Notes under the pieces: generated by a model
Told to the model about the DNA's origin: nothing
Databases searched by the model: none
Seen by the model: the letters and a program-made list of their open reading frames with translations, nothing else
Part shown: piece by piece, positions 63,330-64,000 of the stretch
Position numbering within the stretch: position 1 is the first letter of the stretch
Layout: the number at the start of each line of letters is the position of its first letter
Source: Membranihabitans marinus
Lineage (GTDB): Bacteria > Bacteroidota > Bacteroidia > Chitinophagales > Saprospiraceae
DNA: 64,000 bases
Assembly (NCBI RefSeq): GCF_021729155.1
Contig: NZ_JAJQYA010000010.1
Location: forward strand, 94,761 to 158,760
Direction: 5' to 3'
Position numbers and translations under genes: made by a program

Positions 63330-64000
63330 AATAATGAAGTTGCTCTAATGTCCCCCGCTGGAGGGACTGCCTGAAAGGCGGGGGTGGATAAAATAGAATT
63401 GGTATCCTAAATAATTGGTCGAATGTCAGAAATCAAAATTTTGATAAATGGATTCTGACGATCTAGATTTTATTTATCTATAAGATATTTTTTATTAAGA
63501 AACATAATCAAGCCTCGGCATAATGGTGTTTTCCATAGGATTAACAGGGCAGTCACGCCGGAGCACAGTGGTAAAATTAACTTGCGAATTAAAGGGCAAT
63601 CACGCCGGAGTGAACGAATGAAGTTGTCTTTTAGGCAACACGATGGACTAAATCTAACTGAGTAGGGTCCGCAGGACCATTGGTAGTCAATCTACCAATG
63701 ACGAAGGCACCAAAGCCACTGGCTTTGGGTGGGTAAGCCGGATGAGAGAAGTCATGCCCACCGTGGCATGACGAGATTCCATGAAATTCGCTATCGAATT
63801 AAAGGGCAATCACGCCGGAGCACAGTGGTAAAATAGCCTTACGATATACAGGGCAGTCACGCCTCGGCACAGTGGTAAAATACCTAACAATTTACAGGGT
63901 AGTCACGCCGGAGCCAGTGGCTAACCCACCCGAAACACGGAGGTTTCGGTTCCTTCATCATTGACCGATTTACGGTCAATGGCTCTCCGAGCTTCATTCA
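63330..64000. repeat. Intergenic mosaic repeat cluster 4
   Basis: The gene-free stretch from 63228 to the window edge contains a CCCCCGC/GCGGGGG hairpin (about 63353-63385). It also has at least four variants of a unit reading GGGCAATCACGCCGGAG or GGGCAGTCACGCC followed by CACAGTGGTAAAAT (about 63548, 63596, 63805, 63852 and 63898). Stem-loops are GGTCC/GGACC (63666-63678), CATTGGTAG/CTACCAATG (63678-63700), CCAAAGCCA/TGGCTTTGG (63710-63728), GTCATGCC/GGCATGAC (about 63752), CCGAAA/TTTCGG (63930-63949) and ATTGACC/GGTCAAT (63960-63980). 63919-64000 equals 57705-57786 over 82 bases, and the array runs off the window. Confidence 0.85.

Overview
The window is chromosomal DNA of a low-G+C member of the Bacteroidota, most likely a Saprospiraceae-like marine or environmental lineage (inference). 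The signs are a SusC/SusD pair with FecR and an ECF sigma factor, type IX secretion C-terminal sorting domains, many lipoproteins with a short lipobox followed by acidic residues, promoters of the Bacteroidota type (TTG or TTTG, about 19 bases, TANNTTTG), few Shine-Dalgarno sites and several TTG starts. There is one tRNA gene (Phe, GAA), no rRNA and no CRISPR array.

Layout. 1-4.1 kb: a PqaA-like hydrolase (cut by the window edge), a ceramidase-like hydrolase with an inserted Asp/Asn-rich calcium-loop segment, and a class D beta-lactamase. 4.8-6.8 kb: a three-gene operon (SDR oxidoreductase, methyltransferase, gamma-glutamylcyclotransferase-like). 7.1-12.6 kb: an AlkB-type dioxygenase, a YVTN propeller lipoprotein, an unknown lipoprotein and NADP glutamate dehydrogenase. 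13-14.9 kb: an ECF sigma factor with a TPR partner and a small lipoprotein. 15.2-19.5 kb: a galactose/glucose cluster (sodium-sugar symporter, galactokinase, secreted PQQ sugar dehydrogenase). 19.8-20.8 kb: an IS1595-type transposase gene with altered catalytic positions. 21.1-22.8 kb: a potassium channel operon whose middle gene is split at a run of 17 A. 23.1-35.0 kb: a polysaccharide-utilisation-like locus (sigma, FecR, SusC with an STN domain, SusD, two lipoproteins, a GHL10 glycosidase with a sorting tail).

35.6-40.2 kb: a CHAT-protease lipoprotein, an unknown convergent gene, and a second sigma/TPR pair paralogous to the one at 13-14.4 kb. 40.4-43.8 kb: an operon of an Nramp-like transporter lacking the metal ligands, an epimerase-like protein and a DapA-like aldolase. 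45.0-57.1 kb: a persulfide dioxygenase-rhodanese protein, RuvB, a BatD-like protein, TPR lipoprotein, LysM glucosaminidase, outer-membrane barrel, DUF1801 protein, PepSY membrane protein and an MtfA-like pseudoenzyme. 57.2-63.2 kb: tRNA-Phe, a Tat-exported alkaline phosphatase, a four-domain fasciclin lipoprotein, and a divergent MerR/B12-binding (CarH-like) regulator with an apparent operator array between them.

Four intergenic clusters (about 4.2-4.75, 43.9-44.6, 57.4-58.3 and 63.3-64.0 kb) hold mosaic repeats built from short perfect stem-loops. Some share a loop but have different, fully paired stems. A 161-bp MITE-like element at 2.9-3.1 kb has lone copies of its ends at several other gene borders.
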